In this document: in pieces, positions 17,867 through 25,718 of the stretch | How positions within the stretch are numbered: the first letter of the stretch is position 1 | Layout: each line of letters starts with the position of its first letter | Assembly (NCBI RefSeq): GCF_002924365.1 | Contig: NZ_PQWB01000117.1 | Span: 1-36,546 of the forward strand | Length of the DNA stretch: 36,546 bases | From: Chromobacterium alticapitis | Lineage (GTDB): Bacteria; Pseudomonadota; Gammaproteobacteria; Burkholderiales; Chromobacteriaceae | Direction: 5' to 3' | Notes under the pieces: model-generated | Databases searched by the model: none | Told to the model about the DNA's origin: nothing | What the model saw: the letters and a program-made list of their open reading frames with translations, nothing else | Position numbers and translations under genes: made by a program

Positions 17867-19276
17867 TCAGAAGAAGATCAGCGTCAGCAACGCGAAGCAA
17901 GGCAGCAGCACCGCGCCGGACCACAGCATATAGCCGAAGAATCCCGGCATCTTGACGTGGCGGTGCTCGGCGATGGCCTTGACCATGAAGTTGGGCGCAT
18001 TACCGATATAAGTCATCGCGCCCATGAACACGGCGCCCATGGAAATGGCCAGCAGCGTGTCGGCCATCGGCCCCATCATGGTTGCCGCGTCGCCCGATGC
18101 CAGGTTGAAGAACACCAGGTAAGTCGGGGCATTGTCCAGGAAACTGGACAACACACCGGTCATCCAGAAATACATGATTTCCAGCGGCTCGCTCTCCGGG
18201 CCGGACACCGCGCGCACCAAGGCGGCCAACTGGCCATGTTCGCCTGCGCGCAGGATGGCGATCACCGGCGCGATGGTGATGAAGATGCCGGCAAACAACT
18301 TGCCCACCTCCAGAATGGGCAGCCAGTTGAACTCATTGCCGGCGCGCACTGGCTTGGGCGTGATCCACAGCGAGGCGAAGGCCAGCAGGATCAGGATCAG
18401 GTCGCGCAGCAGATTTTGCAGCTCGATATGCGCGCCGGGCAAATGAAACTCGATGCCCGGCTTCCACAGACCCGACATCAGCACCGCGCCCACCACGCCG
18501 GCCAACAGCCAGAAATTGCGCTTGCCATACAGCTTGAGCGGCTTGTCGTGGCTGCGGTCCACCGGCTTCAATGTGCCCTCCCTCGCCTCCTTCGCGTACA
18601 GGTGGCGGTCCAGGAAATAGAAGATGGCGAGCAGCATGGCGGATAGCGCCGCCACCGGCGCCAACATGTGCTGGAAGGTCCAGCCGAAGGTCACGCCCTT
18701 CAGAAAGCCGAGGAATAGCGGCGGATCGCCCAGCGGGGTCAGACCGCCGCCGACGTTGGCCACCAGGAAGATGAAGAACACCACCACGTGCACATTGCGC
18801 TTGCGGCCCTCGTTGGCTTTCAGCAGGGGACGGATCAGCAGCATGGCCGCGCCGGTGGTGCCCATGACGGACGCCAGCGCGGCGCCTATCGCCAGGATGG
18901 CGGTGTTCAGTTTGGGCGAGCCGTGCAGCGAGCCCCATACCAGGATGCCGCCGGACACGGTGTACAGCGCGAACAGCAGCGCGATGAACGGTATGTACTC
19001 AGTGAACAAGGCATGCAGAATCAGCGCCCCGGCATGCCCCAGTCCAAAGGTCGCGGCGAACGGCAGCAGGAACAGCGCGGTCCAGCCGGCGGTGATCTTG
19101 CCGAAATGATGGTGCCAGACGCCCGGCGCCAGAATGGGAAACAGCGCGATGGACAGCAGGATGGCGGCGAATGGCGCCGCCCAGCCCAGGCTCAGCGCGG
19201 CGCCGTCCAGATCCGCCGCCTGGGCTGCCGCAGGCAACAGCATGGCGCCCGCCAGAATCAGCAGTTTGTTTTTCAT
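17867..19276 (-). CDS. CitMHS/NhaD-type ion transporter (sodium:proton antiporter family)
   Basis: Polytopic inner-membrane protein of 469 aa. The start is ATG at 19276, chosen because GGAAGGA lies just upstream and the protein then opens with a signal-like segment (MKNKLLILAGAMLLPAAAQA). About a dozen hydrophobic spans follow. Glycine-rich re-entrant-type segments are visible (VANVGGGLTPLGDPPLFLGF and a SFLDNAPTYLVFF segment), typical of the ArsB/NhaD/CitMHS ion-transporter superfamily, in which the closest annotated group is sodium:proton antiporters with a cleavable N-terminus. The likely role is Na+/H+ exchange; citrate or other anion transport cannot be excluded from sequence. It is the last gene before the shared terminator and probably has its own promoter in the 141-bp gap after gloA. 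Confidence 0.85.
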   Translation of the reverse strand: MKNKLLILAGAMLLPAAAQAADLDGAALSLGWAAPFAAILLSIALFPILAPGVWHHHFGKITAGWTALFLLPFAATFGLGHAGALILHALFTEYIPFIALLFALYTVSGGILVWGSLHGSPKLNTAILAIGAALASVMGTTGAAMLLIRPLLKANEGRKRNVHVVVFFIFLVANVGGGLTPLGDPPLFLGFLKGVTFGWTFQHMLAPVAALSAMLLAIFYFLDRHLYAKEAREGTLKPVDRSHDKPLKLYGKRNFWLLAGVVGAVLMSGLWKPGIEFHLPGAHIELQNLLRDLILILLAFASLWITPKPVRAGNEFNWLPILEVGKLFAGIFITIAPVIAILRAGEHGQLAALVRAVSGPESEPLEIMYFWMTGVLSSFLDNAPTYLVFFNLASGDAATMMGPMADTLLAISMGAVFMGAMTYIGNAPNFMVKAIAEHRHVKMPGFFGYMLWSGAVLLPCFALLTLIFF

Positions 19277-19392
19277 CAATCCTTCCCGCGGGCAATGCCC
19301 GTAGATAAAAACGCAGCGCGAGGCTGCCAGAACGTTCCCGGTTGTGTGCTTAGGCACAGGCCGGGCTTCCGGGTGCCGGCCTGTTCGCGTCG

Positions 19393-19410
19393 CGCGTCCC
19401 GCGGGACGCG
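19393..19410 (-). other. 18-bp perfect palindrome downstream of gloA
   Basis: An 18-base perfect inverted repeat (CGCGTCCCGCGGGACGCG) seven bases past the gloA stop. There is no T-run on the - strand, so it is a stabilising hairpin or weak terminator at best. Confidence 0.4.
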
Positions 19411-19417
19411 TTCAGGC

Positions 19418-19807
19418 TTAGCGGCTGCCCTTTTGGATAAACTCGATCTTGTAGCCGTCGGGATCTTCAATGAAGGCGATCACGGTGGTGCCGTGCTTCA
19501 TCGGACCGGCTTCGCGGGTGACTTTGCCGCCCTTGGCGCGCGCCATGTCGCAGGCGGCGTAGGCATCGTCCACTTCGATGGCGATGTGGCCGTAGCCGCT
19601 GCCCAGCTCGTAGGATTCAGTGTCCCAGTTATGGGTCAGTTCCAGCACGGTGTGATCGGCCTCGTCGCCGTAGCCGACGAAGGCCAGCGTGAAACGGCCT
19701 TCCGGAAAGTCCGAACGGCGCAGCAATTTCATGCCGAGTACTTCCTGATAGAACGATAAAGAGCGTTCAAGGTTCCCGACGCGCAACATGGTATGCAGCA
19801 TTCTCAT
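19418..19807 (-). CDS. gloA: Lactoylglutathione lyase (glyoxalase I)
   Basis: Cytosolic enzyme that isomerises the methylglyoxal-glutathione hemithioacetal to S-lactoylglutathione, the first step of methylglyoxal detoxification. The 129-aa protein is a two-repeat glyoxalase (VOC) fold. The four metal ligands fall at the same positions as in E. coli GlxI: His5, Glu56 (TVLEL), His74 (GYGHIA) and Glu122 (YKIEF). The short form without inserted loops is that of the Ni/Co-dependent bacterial class. The start is ATG 19807 with GAGGA about eight bases upstream. It lies 17 bp after the metalloprotease gene and is probably cotranscribed with it. Confidence 0.96.
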   Translation of the reverse strand: MRMLHTMLRVGNLERSLSFYQEVLGMKLLRRSDFPEGRFTLAFVGYGDEADHTVLELTHNWDTESYELGSGYGHIAIEVDDAYAACDMARAKGGKVTREAGPMKHGTTVIAFIEDPDGYKIEFIQKGSR

Positions 19808-19824
19808 TGCAATATCCTCGATAT

Positions 19825-20535
19825 TCAGCCAAAAGCAAACAATTCGCCGCCGTGCAGGCGCAGCCAGCGGCGAGCTTCGCGCCAGCCCGGATAGAGACGC
19901 TCGGTCTCCGTCCAGAAAGCCGGCGAGTGGTTCATGTGTTCCAGATGGGCCAGTTCGTGGGCGATCACATAATCGACCACCGCCAGCGGCGCCTGCGCCA
20001 GCCGCCAGTTCAGGCGGATGCCGCCCTCCGCGCTGCAGCTGCCCCAGCGCGTGCGCGCCGACGACAATTGCAGCCGGCTGGGTTTGCGGCGACAGCGCGC
20101 CGCCAGCAGGGAGAGACGACCGGGGAACAGTATCGCCGCCTCGCGTTTCAGGAATTTGGCCAAGGCGTCCTTCAGGCCATCGGCGTCGCCCTCCGCCACG
20201 CCGGCCACCAAGAGTTCGGAGCCCTCGCGCTTGACCGTCTTGCGCGCGCCGCCCACCAGGCGCAGCGCCAGGCTTTCTCCCAGCAGCGTCAACCGGCTCA
20301 AGTCCTCGCCGGCTGCCAGCTGGCCGCGCTGGCGCAGCACGTGGCCGATGATCCAGTCGTGCCGCTGCCGCAGCACCTGGTGCAAGCGCTCCTGGCTGAC
20401 GCCGGGCGCGGCGACCAGCTCGACCACGCCGTCGCGCACCCGTATGCCTATGCTCTGCCGCGCGCGCCGCGTCAGCAGCACCGGCACGTCGCCGTCAGGC
20501 AGCGGCAGTCGATGCCAGACGCTGGCGCTTTTCAT
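19825..20535 (-). CDS. YgjP/SprT-like zinc metalloprotease (DUF45, M48 family)
   Basis: Predicted cytosolic metallopeptidase-like protein of 236 aa. The zinc site is [16 protein letters not shown] near residue 193: the HExxH helix plus the downstream His of NHSPAFW. An [11 protein letters not shown] segment before it (residues about 160-170) is also characteristic of the YgjP family. The physiological substrate of this family is poorly known. The ATG at 20535 is used; a TTG at 20547 is an alternative and neither has a strong ribosome site. The start lies inside the end of plsC (41-bp overlap), suggesting translational coupling. It is followed by gloA after 17 bp. Confidence 0.88.
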   Translation of the reverse strand: MKSASVWHRLPLPDGDVPVLLTRRARQSIGIRVRDGVVELVAAPGVSQERLHQVLRQRHDWIIGHVLRQRGQLAAGEDLSRLTLLGESLALRLVGGARKTVKREGSELLVAGVAEGDADGLKDALAKFLKREAAILFPGRLSLLAARCRRKPSRLQLSSARTRWGSCSAEGGIRLNWRLAQAPLAVVDYVIAHELAHLEHMNHSPAFWTETERLYPGWREARRWLRLHGGELFAFG

Positions 20536-21271
20536 CGGGATCGGCAAACGGGCCTACGCCGCCTATTTCGCGCTGGCGCGCTTCTATCCAGGCCTGGGCC
20601 TCGGCCATCATGGCCTCCGGCCCGAGATCGTCCGTCGGCCGGATGGCGGGGCCCACCACCACGGTGACTTCGCCCGGATACTTCAGGAAGGCGTTGCGCG
20701 GCCAGAACTCGCCGGCATTATGCGCCACCGGCACCATGGGCATGTCAAACTGCTTGGCCATGCGCGCGGCGCCCAGCTTGTACTTGCCGACGCGGCCGGG
20801 CCGCGTGCGGGTGCCCTCGGGAAACACGGTGATCCAGAAGCCGTGGCGCTTGCGCTCCAGGCCCTGTTCCAGCAGGCGCTGATTGGCGCGCGAGCGGTCG
20901 GAACGGTTGATCATGATGGGGTTCATCAGCACCAGGCCCCAGCCGAACAGCGGAATCCAGGCCAGTTCGCGCTTGGCCACATAGACCTGCCACGGGAAGA
21001 TCTTCTGCAGCGACAGGGTCTCCCAGCCCGACTGGTGCTTGGACGTGATCACCGAAGGCTCGGCCGGGATGTTCTCCGCGCCCAGCACCTTGTACTTCAG
21101 GCCAATCACGTGCTCCAGCATCCACAGCAGCGTCAGGGCCCAGCTGACGCCGAAGACATGGCGAGCCCGGCGCGGCAGCGGCGCCGCCAGCAGCAGGCAG
21201 CAAAAGAAAAGCGGCGTGATGACGATGAGCACCACCCAATACAGCAGATTGCGTATCCACAGACTGATCAT
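20495..21271 (-). CDS. plsC: 1-acyl-sn-glycerol-3-phosphate acyltransferase
   Basis: Inner-membrane acyltransferase that acylates lysophosphatidic acid to phosphatidic acid in phospholipid synthesis. It has 258 aa. An N-terminal hydrophobic span (LLYWVVLIVITPLFFCCLLL) anchors it. Acyltransferase block I reads KHQSGWETL, i.e. HX4E rather than the commoner HX4D, a variant also found in other beta-proteobacterial PlsC proteins. Block III is FPEGTRTRPG and a later block is MVPVAHNAGEFW. The start at ATG 21271 lies 16 bp after the gmhB stop, and the 3' end overlaps the metalloprotease gene, so gmhB-plsC-ygjP-like-gloA looks like one operon. Confidence 0.93.
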   Translation of the reverse strand: MISLWIRNLLYWVVLIVITPLFFCCLLLAAPLPRRARHVFGVSWALTLLWMLEHVIGLKYKVLGAENIPAEPSVITSKHQSGWETLSLQKIFPWQVYVAKRELAWIPLFGWGLVLMNPIMINRSDRSRANQRLLEQGLERKRHGFWITVFPEGTRTRPGRVGKYKLGAARMAKQFDMPMVPVAHNAGEFWPRNAFLKYPGEVTVVVGPAIRPTDDLGPEAMMAEAQAWIEARQREIGGVGPFADPDEKRQRLASTAAA

Positions 21272-21287
21272 GCTTGCAGTTTCTACC

Positions 21288-21827
21288 TCAGTGATGATTG
21301 ATCAGATGCTCGGCGGCATCGTACAAGTCGTTGAACACCAGCGTGCTTTCCGGCAGGCCGCCCTTGGCCAGCGTTTTGGCGCCCTTGCCGGTCTTCACCA
21401 GGATGGGTTGGCCGCCGACGGCCGCGACGGCCTGCAGGTCGCGCAGGCTGTCGCCTATCAGCGGCAAGCCTTCCAGCTTGACGTTGAAGCGCTCCGCTAT
21501 TTCCAGCACCATGCCGGGCAGCGGCTTGCGACAGTCGCAGCCGTGATCCGGCCCATGCGGACAGAACACCACGGCTTCGATGCGGCCGCCAGCCTGGCCG
21601 ACCAGCCGGTGCATCTTCTCGTGCATCGCGTTCAGCGCGTGCATGTCGAACAGGCCGCGGGCGATGCCGGACTGATTGGTGGCCACCACCACGCGCCAGC
21701 CGGACTGCGTCAGATTGGCGATCGCCTCCAGGCTATGCTCGATCGGCACCCACTCCGCGCTGTTCTTGACGTAATCGTCGCGATCTTCGTTGATCACGCC
21801 GTCGCGATCCAGAATGACTAGTTTCAA
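21288..21827 (-). CDS. gmhB: D-glycero-beta-D-manno-heptose 1,7-bisphosphate 7-phosphatase
   Basis: HAD-family phosphatase of ADP-heptose synthesis, supplying heptose for the lipopolysaccharide core. It has 179 aa. HAD motif I is LDRDGVINED immediately after the start, motif II is VVATNQSG, and motif III lies around IGDSLRDLQA. The zinc-binding loop CPHGPDHGCDCRKP (Cys-His-Cys-Cys) identifies the GmhB branch. The start is taken as TTG 21827 because GGGGAAG sits just upstream and homologues begin at KLVILDRDG. An in-frame extension to 21884 would translate repeat DNA and is rejected. It is the first gene of the run to gloA; the repeat block separates it from glyS. Confidence 0.93.
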   Translation of the reverse strand: MKLVILDRDGVINEDRDDYVKNSAEWVPIEHSLEAIANLTQSGWRVVVATNQSGIARGLFDMHALNAMHEKMHRLVGQAGGRIEAVVFCPHGPDHGCDCRKPLPGMVLEIAERFNVKLEGLPLIGDSLRDLQAVAAVGGQPILVKTGKGAKTLAKGGLPESTLVFNDLYDAAEHLINHH

Positions 21828-21848
21828 GATCTTCCCCGATATTGTCGT

Positions 21849-22140
21849 AGGGCGGAAGCCCCGCCGGGGCGTTCCGCCATTCACTCCCAGGCTGCCGGGA
21901 GCCTCGCCCTCGCCAGCCAGGCGGAGCCGCCCCCTCTCCCCAACCCCTCTCCCGCCAGGGGAGAGGGGCTTGGCATGCTAGGGCGGAAGCCCCGCCGGGG
22001 CGTTCCGCCACTCACTCCCAGACTGCCGGGAACCTCGCCCTCGCCAGCCAGGCGGAGCCGCCCCCTCTCCCCAACCCTTCTCCCGCCAGAGGAGAGGGGC
22101 TTGGCATGCTAGGGCGGAAGCCCCGCCGGGGCGTTCCGCC
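21849..22140. repeat. 131-bp tandem repeat, two full copies plus a partial third, each with two hairpins
   Basis: Unit 1 is 21849-21979, unit 2 is 21980-22110, and the first 30 bases of a third copy are 22111-22140. The full units differ by about five substitutions and no indels. Each opens with a REP-like palindrome (GGCGGAAGCCCC, three-base loop, GGGGC then TTCCGCC with one bulged base). Each also carries a C/T-rich stem (in unit 1, 21944-21953 with 21959-21968). Both motif types resemble dispersed palindromic repeats found in many proteobacteria, so this is probably an expanded REP/BIME-like element rather than a coding region. Confidence 0.9.
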
Positions 22141-22153
22141 TGCCATGTTCTTG

Positions 22154-22197
22154 CAAAAGGAAAACGGCGGAACGCCCGGCATGGCCGGGCTTCCGCC
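22154..22197 (-). terminator. glyS terminator
   Basis: On the - strand, six bases after the glyS stop, a long hairpin forms: 7 bp (22191-22197 with 22166-22172), one bulge, then 7 bp (22184-22190 with 22174-22180) around a three-base loop. It is followed by GTTTTCCTTTT. The outer arms GGCGGAA/TTCCGCC are the same as in the adjacent repeat, so the terminator seems to belong to the same repeat family. Confidence 0.8.
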
Positions 22198-22203
22198 CTA
22201 CGC

Positions 22204-24264
22204 TCACTCCGCCAGCAGCGAGATGTCGGCCACGCGGTTGAACAGCGCGGCCAGGCTGGCCAACAGCGCGATGCGGTTGGCGCGCACCTTGGCGTCCTCG
22301 GCCATCACCATCACGCCGTCGAAGAAGGCGTCAACCGGGGCGCGCAGCGAAGCCAGCTGAGTCAGCGCGCCGGCGAAGTCATGGGCGGCGAACTTGGCTT
22401 CCACGGCCGGAGCCAGCGCCTGCACCGCGGCGTACAGCGCCTGCTCGGCGGCCTCCTGCAGCAGCGCGGCGTCCGCTACGCCCACTTCGCCCTCGGCCTT
22501 CTTCAGGATGTTGTTGACGCGCTTGTTGGCGGCGGCCAGCGATGCCGCTTCCGGCAGCGCCTTGAAGCCGGCCACGGCGGCCAGCACGGCGCGCACTTCG
22601 TGGATGCGGCTGGGCGCGAGCGCCAGCACGGCGTCGATTTCGTCGCCCTTGTAATCGGCGGCCAGGTAGTTCTTCAGGCGGTCCATCATGAAGCCGAACA
22701 CTTCGTCGGCTACCTTGGCGGACAGCTTGCCCTCCGGGAAGGCCTCGGCCACGATGGTCAGCAGCTGCTTCAGGTCCAGATCCGCTTCCAGCGCCATGCG
22801 CACCACGCCCAGCGCGGCGCGGCGCAAGGCGAACGGATCCTTGTCGCCGGTCGGAATCAGGCCTATGCCCCAGATGCCGACGATGGTTTCCAGCTTGTCG
22901 GCCAACGCCACCGCGGTGGCGATCTTGCCTTGCGGCAGCGTGTCGCCGGCGAAGCGCGGGTGGTAGTGGCCCTCGATGGCGGTGGCCACTTCGTCATGCT
23001 CTCCGTCGTGCTGGGCGTAGTACATGCCCATGATGCCCTGCAGCTCCGGGAATTCGCCCACCATGTCGCTGACCAGGTCGGCCTTGGCCAGGTAGGCGGC
23101 GCGGGCGGCCAGCGCGGTGTCGGCGCCCAGCTCATGGGCGATGGCGCCAGCGATGATTTGCAGACGCTCCACGCGCTCCAACTGGCTGCCTATCTTGTTG
23201 TGGTACACCACGTTAGCCAGGCGCGGCAGGCGGCTGTCCAGGCGGTGCTTCTGGTCTTGTTCGAAGAAGAACTTGGCGTCGGACAGGCGGGCGCGCAGCA
23301 CGCGCTCGTTGCCGCCGACGACGAAGGACGGGTCCTGCGGCTCGATATTGGACACCAGCAGGAAGCGGTTCATCAGCTTGCCGTTACCGTCCAGCAGCGG
23401 GAAATACTTCTGATTCTGCTGCATGGTCAGGATCAGGCATTCCTGCGGCACGTTCAGGAACTCGGCCTCGAAGCCGGCCTCCAGCACCACCGGCCACTCC
23501 ACCAGCGCGGTCACTTCGTCGAACAGCGCATCCGGCGCGGCGATGGTGGCGCCGAGCTTGGCGGCGGCCTCGGCCAGCTTGTGGCCGATCAGCTCGCGGC
23601 GGGCCGCGAAGCTGGCGATGACCTTGCCCTCTTCATGCAGAACGCGGGCGTAGGCGTCCGCATGGCTGATGCTCACTTCGCCCTGCGACAGGAAGCGGTG
23701 GCCGCGGGTGGCGTTGCGGCTTTGCAGGCCCAACACCTCGCCGGCGACGACCTGGTCGCCATGCAGCATGATCAGACCGTGCACCGGACGCACGAATTGC
23801 AAGTCGGAATCGCCCCAGCGCATCAGCTTGGGCGCCGGCAGCTTCTTCAGCGCCAGGCCGACGATGTCCGCCAGCGCGGCGGACAGCGCCTCGCCCACCT
23901 TGGTGCTGGAATAGGCGTACACATCCTGCTTGCCGTTATTGACGATGGACAGTTCGGACACTTCCACGCCGCAGGAGCGGGCGAAACCGGCCAGAGCCGG
24001 CGTGGGCTGGCCGTCCTTCATGCCGGCTGCGGCGGCCGGGCCCTGGCGCGTGATCCGCTGGTCCGGCTGCACGGCCAGCACGCCGGGCAGCTGCACCGCC
24101 AGGCGGCGCGGCGAGGCGTAGACCACGGCCTCGGCGTCGGCGGCGACGAATTGCGCCTTCTTCAATTCTTCAGTGATGGTCTGGGCGAAACTGGCGGCCA
24201 GACGCGGCAGGGCCTTGGGCGGCAGCTCCTCGGTCAGGAGTTCGATCAGCAGGGTGGCGTTCAT
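22204..24264 (-). CDS. glyS: Glycyl-tRNA synthetase beta subunit
   Basis: The 686-aa beta subunit of the bacterial alpha2beta2 glycyl-tRNA synthetase, which binds and helps recognise tRNA-Gly for glycylation. It starts MNATLLIELLTEELPPKALP, the usual N-terminus. Conserved segments include YASPRRLAV, FVRPVHG, NATRGHRF, QECLILTMQQNQKYFPL, an ADLVSDMVGEFPELQGIMG block and ADKLETIVGIWGIGLIPTG. Length matches the family. The start is ATG 24264; a TTG at 24279 is possible but less likely. It lies 15 bp after the stop of the small secreted-protein gene and is probably translated from the same message as glyQ. It has its own terminator at 22154-22197. Confidence 0.97.
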   Translation of the reverse strand: MNATLLIELLTEELPPKALPRLAASFAQTITEELKKAQFVAADAEAVVYASPRRLAVQLPGVLAVQPDQRITRQGPAAAAGMKDGQPTPALAGFARSCGVEVSELSIVNNGKQDVYAYSSTKVGEALSAALADIVGLALKKLPAPKLMRWGDSDLQFVRPVHGLIMLHGDQVVAGEVLGLQSRNATRGHRFLSQGEVSISHADAYARVLHEEGKVIASFAARRELIGHKLAEAAAKLGATIAAPDALFDEVTALVEWPVVLEAGFEAEFLNVPQECLILTMQQNQKYFPLLDGNGKLMNRFLLVSNIEPQDPSFVVGGNERVLRARLSDAKFFFEQDQKHRLDSRLPRLANVVYHNKIGSQLERVERLQIIAGAIAHELGADTALAARAAYLAKADLVSDMVGEFPELQGIMGMYYAQHDGEHDEVATAIEGHYHPRFAGDTLPQGKIATAVALADKLETIVGIWGIGLIPTGDKDPFALRRAALGVVRMALEADLDLKQLLTIVAEAFPEGKLSAKVADEVFGFMMDRLKNYLAADYKGDEIDAVLALAPSRIHEVRAVLAAVAGFKALPEAASLAAANKRVNNILKKAEGEVGVADAALLQEAAEQALYAAVQALAPAVEAKFAAHDFAGALTQLASLRAPVDAFFDGVMVMAEDAKVRANRIALLASLAALFNRVADISLLAE

Positions 24265-24279
24265 TCTGTTCGGTTTCAA

Positions 24280-24702
24280 TTATTGGGCTGCGTTTCCGGC
24301 CGCGTCGCAGATCACCTTCATCATGGCGTGGGCGACCGAGCTTTCGGCCACCGGCTGCCACTTCCAGGCATAGCGCGGCACCGGAAACATGGTGGAAAAC
24401 AGGTGCTTGTTGTTCTCGTCGAAATACTCGGAACCGACAAACACGTACTGGTATTGCTTGCAATCGGCGTAACCGGTGGTGCGGCGGATAGAGAAGTGCA
24501 GCCGATACGATTTCTCGTAGCGCTGCTTGGCGAAGCGCTCCTGGTTGATGAAATGCACCAGGCCGTCCTTGCCCATCCACAACGAATTGCCGTCTATCGC
24601 CAGCTGCAGCTGGCCGCCATCCTGGTACACCACCCAGTCGGCGGCGGACTCGGCCCTGGCAGCCAGGCTAAACAGCAACAATATCGCGGCGCAGGCTCTC
24701 AT
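24280..24702 (-). CDS. Small secreted protein, surface-adhesin E-like (between glyQ and glyS)
   Basis: A 140-aa protein with a clear N-terminal signal peptide (MRACAAILLLFSLAARAESA), so it is exported to the periplasm or beyond. The mature part has a pattern of Trp/Tyr, two well-separated Cys (ADCKQYQ and MKVICD) and a PVAESS-type segment before the last Cys. This resembles the Haemophilus adhesin E/surface-adhesin family, a small beta-rich fold with one disulphide; the assignment is by pattern only. The start is ATG 24702 with a strong AGGAGAGG. It lies 68 bp after glyQ and its stop is 15 bp before glyS. Function unknown; it is unlikely to be part of the synthetase because it is exported. 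Confidence 0.85.
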   Translation of the reverse strand: MRACAAILLLFSLAARAESAADWVVYQDGGQLQLAIDGNSLWMGKDGLVHFINQERFAKQRYEKSYRLHFSIRRTTGYADCKQYQYVFVGSEYFDENNKHLFSTMFPVPRYAWKWQPVAESSVAHAMMKVICDAAGNAAQ

Positions 24703-24770
24703 TTTCCTCTCCTATCGGTCAGGCCGGACTTGCCAGCCTTAACAGCATAGGCGATAAGCCGCGCGCGCCA

Positions 24771-25661
24771 TCAGTCCTTGCGGCACATCGGGAAGCCCAG
24801 CGCCTCGCGGGCGTCGTAGTACGCCTGCGCCACGCCGCGCGACAGATTGCGGATGCGGCCGATATAGGCGGCGCGCTCGGTCACCGAGATGGAGCCGCGC
24901 GCGTCCAGCAGATTGAAAGCGTGGCCGGCCTTCAGGATCATTTCATACGCCGGCAGCGGCAGGCTGGCTTCCAACAGTTTCTTGGCTTCGGCCTCGTAGT
25001 CGTTGAACTGGCGGAACAGCAGCTCGACATTGCTGTGCTCGAAGGCGTACTTGGATTGCTCCACCTCGTTCTGGTAGAACACATTGCCATAAGTGACCGG
25101 CTGCCCGTCCGGCAGGTGGGTCCAGATCAGGTCATAGACGTTTTCCACGCCCTGCAGATACATGGCCAGGCGCTCCAGGCCGTAGGTGATCTCGCCCAGC
25201 ACCGGCTTGCAATCCAGGCCGCCCACTTGCTGGAAGTAGGTGAACTGCGTCACTTCCATGCCGTTCAGCCACACCTCCCAACCCAGGCCCCAGGCGCCCA
25301 GCGTCGGGTTTTCCCAGTCGTCCTCGACGAAGCGGATGTCCTGCTGGGTGGGGTCCAGACCCAGTTCCTTCAGCGAACCCAGGTAGAGCTCCTGGATATT
25401 GGCCGGGGCCGGTTTCAGCACCACCTGGAACTGGTGATGCTGGAACAGGCGGTTCGGGTTTTCGCCGTAGCGGCCGTCCTTGGGACGGCGGCTGGGCTGC
25501 ACGTAAGCGGCGTTCCAGGGCTCAGGACCCAGCGCGCGCAGGAAAGTGGCGGTGTGCGAGGTGCCGGCGCCCACTTCGGTGTCGTAGGGCTGCAGCAGCG
25601 CGCAGCCCTGGCGGTTCCAGTAGTGCTGGAGCGTGAGGATGATTTCCTGGAAGGTAAGCAT
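24771..25661 (-). CDS. glyQ: Glycyl-tRNA synthetase alpha subunit
   Basis: The 296-aa catalytic alpha subunit of the heterotetrameric glycyl-tRNA synthetase, a class II aminoacyl-tRNA synthetase forming glycyl-adenylate. Recognisable signatures are [18 protein letters not shown] at the N-terminus, [31 protein letters not shown] (motif 2 region), [20 protein letters not shown] and [15 protein letters not shown] (motif 3 region). Length fits the family (E. coli 303). The start is ATG 25661, the customary N-terminus; a TTG at 25688 would add nine residues, and neither has a strong ribosome site. It lies 57 bp after the HemY-like oxidase gene with no terminator seen between them. Confidence 0.97.
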   Translation of the reverse strand: MLTFQEIILTLQHYWNRQGCALLQPYDTEVGAGTSHTATFLRALGPEPWNAAYVQPSRRPKDGRYGENPNRLFQHHQFQVVLKPAPANIQELYLGSLKELGLDPTQQDIRFVEDDWENPTLGAWGLGWEVWLNGMEVTQFTYFQQVGGLDCKPVLGEITYGLERLAMYLQGVENVYDLIWTHLPDGQPVTYGNVFYQNEVEQSKYAFEHSNVELLFRQFNDYEAEAKKLLEASLPLPAYEMILKAGHAFNLLDARGSISVTERAAYIGRIRNLSRGVAQAYYDAREALGFPMCRKD

Positions 25662-25718
25662 AGGTACGTGTCGATGGAAATTTGACAAATAAAGGCCGAT
25701 TCTACCGTCTGCGGCCGC

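Larger units (their letters stand above)
21828..22203. other. 376-bp intergenic stretch between glyS and gmhB
   Basis: Holds the 131-bp tandem repeat (21849-22140) and the glyS terminator (22154-22197). No gene is seen. On the - strand, the bases immediately before 21827 carry the ribosome site for gmhB. I see no convincing promoter. Confidence 0.8.

Noticed and set aside
20850-20880. PlsC HX4E treated as an inactivating change
   Set aside because: The H(Q)xxWE form is a known variant of block I in proteobacterial PlsC proteins; other blocks are intact.
21828-21884. N-terminal extension of gmhB
   Set aside because: It would translate repeat DNA; TTG 21827 has a good ribosome site and matches the family N-terminus.
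21849-22140. CRISPR array
   Set aside because: Repeat unit is 131 bp in direct tandem without unique spacers; no cas genes.
22381-24750. 789-codon frame on the + strand opposite glyS
   Set aside because: Antisense of a certain gene; low-complexity G/H/Q/V-rich translation with no motif.
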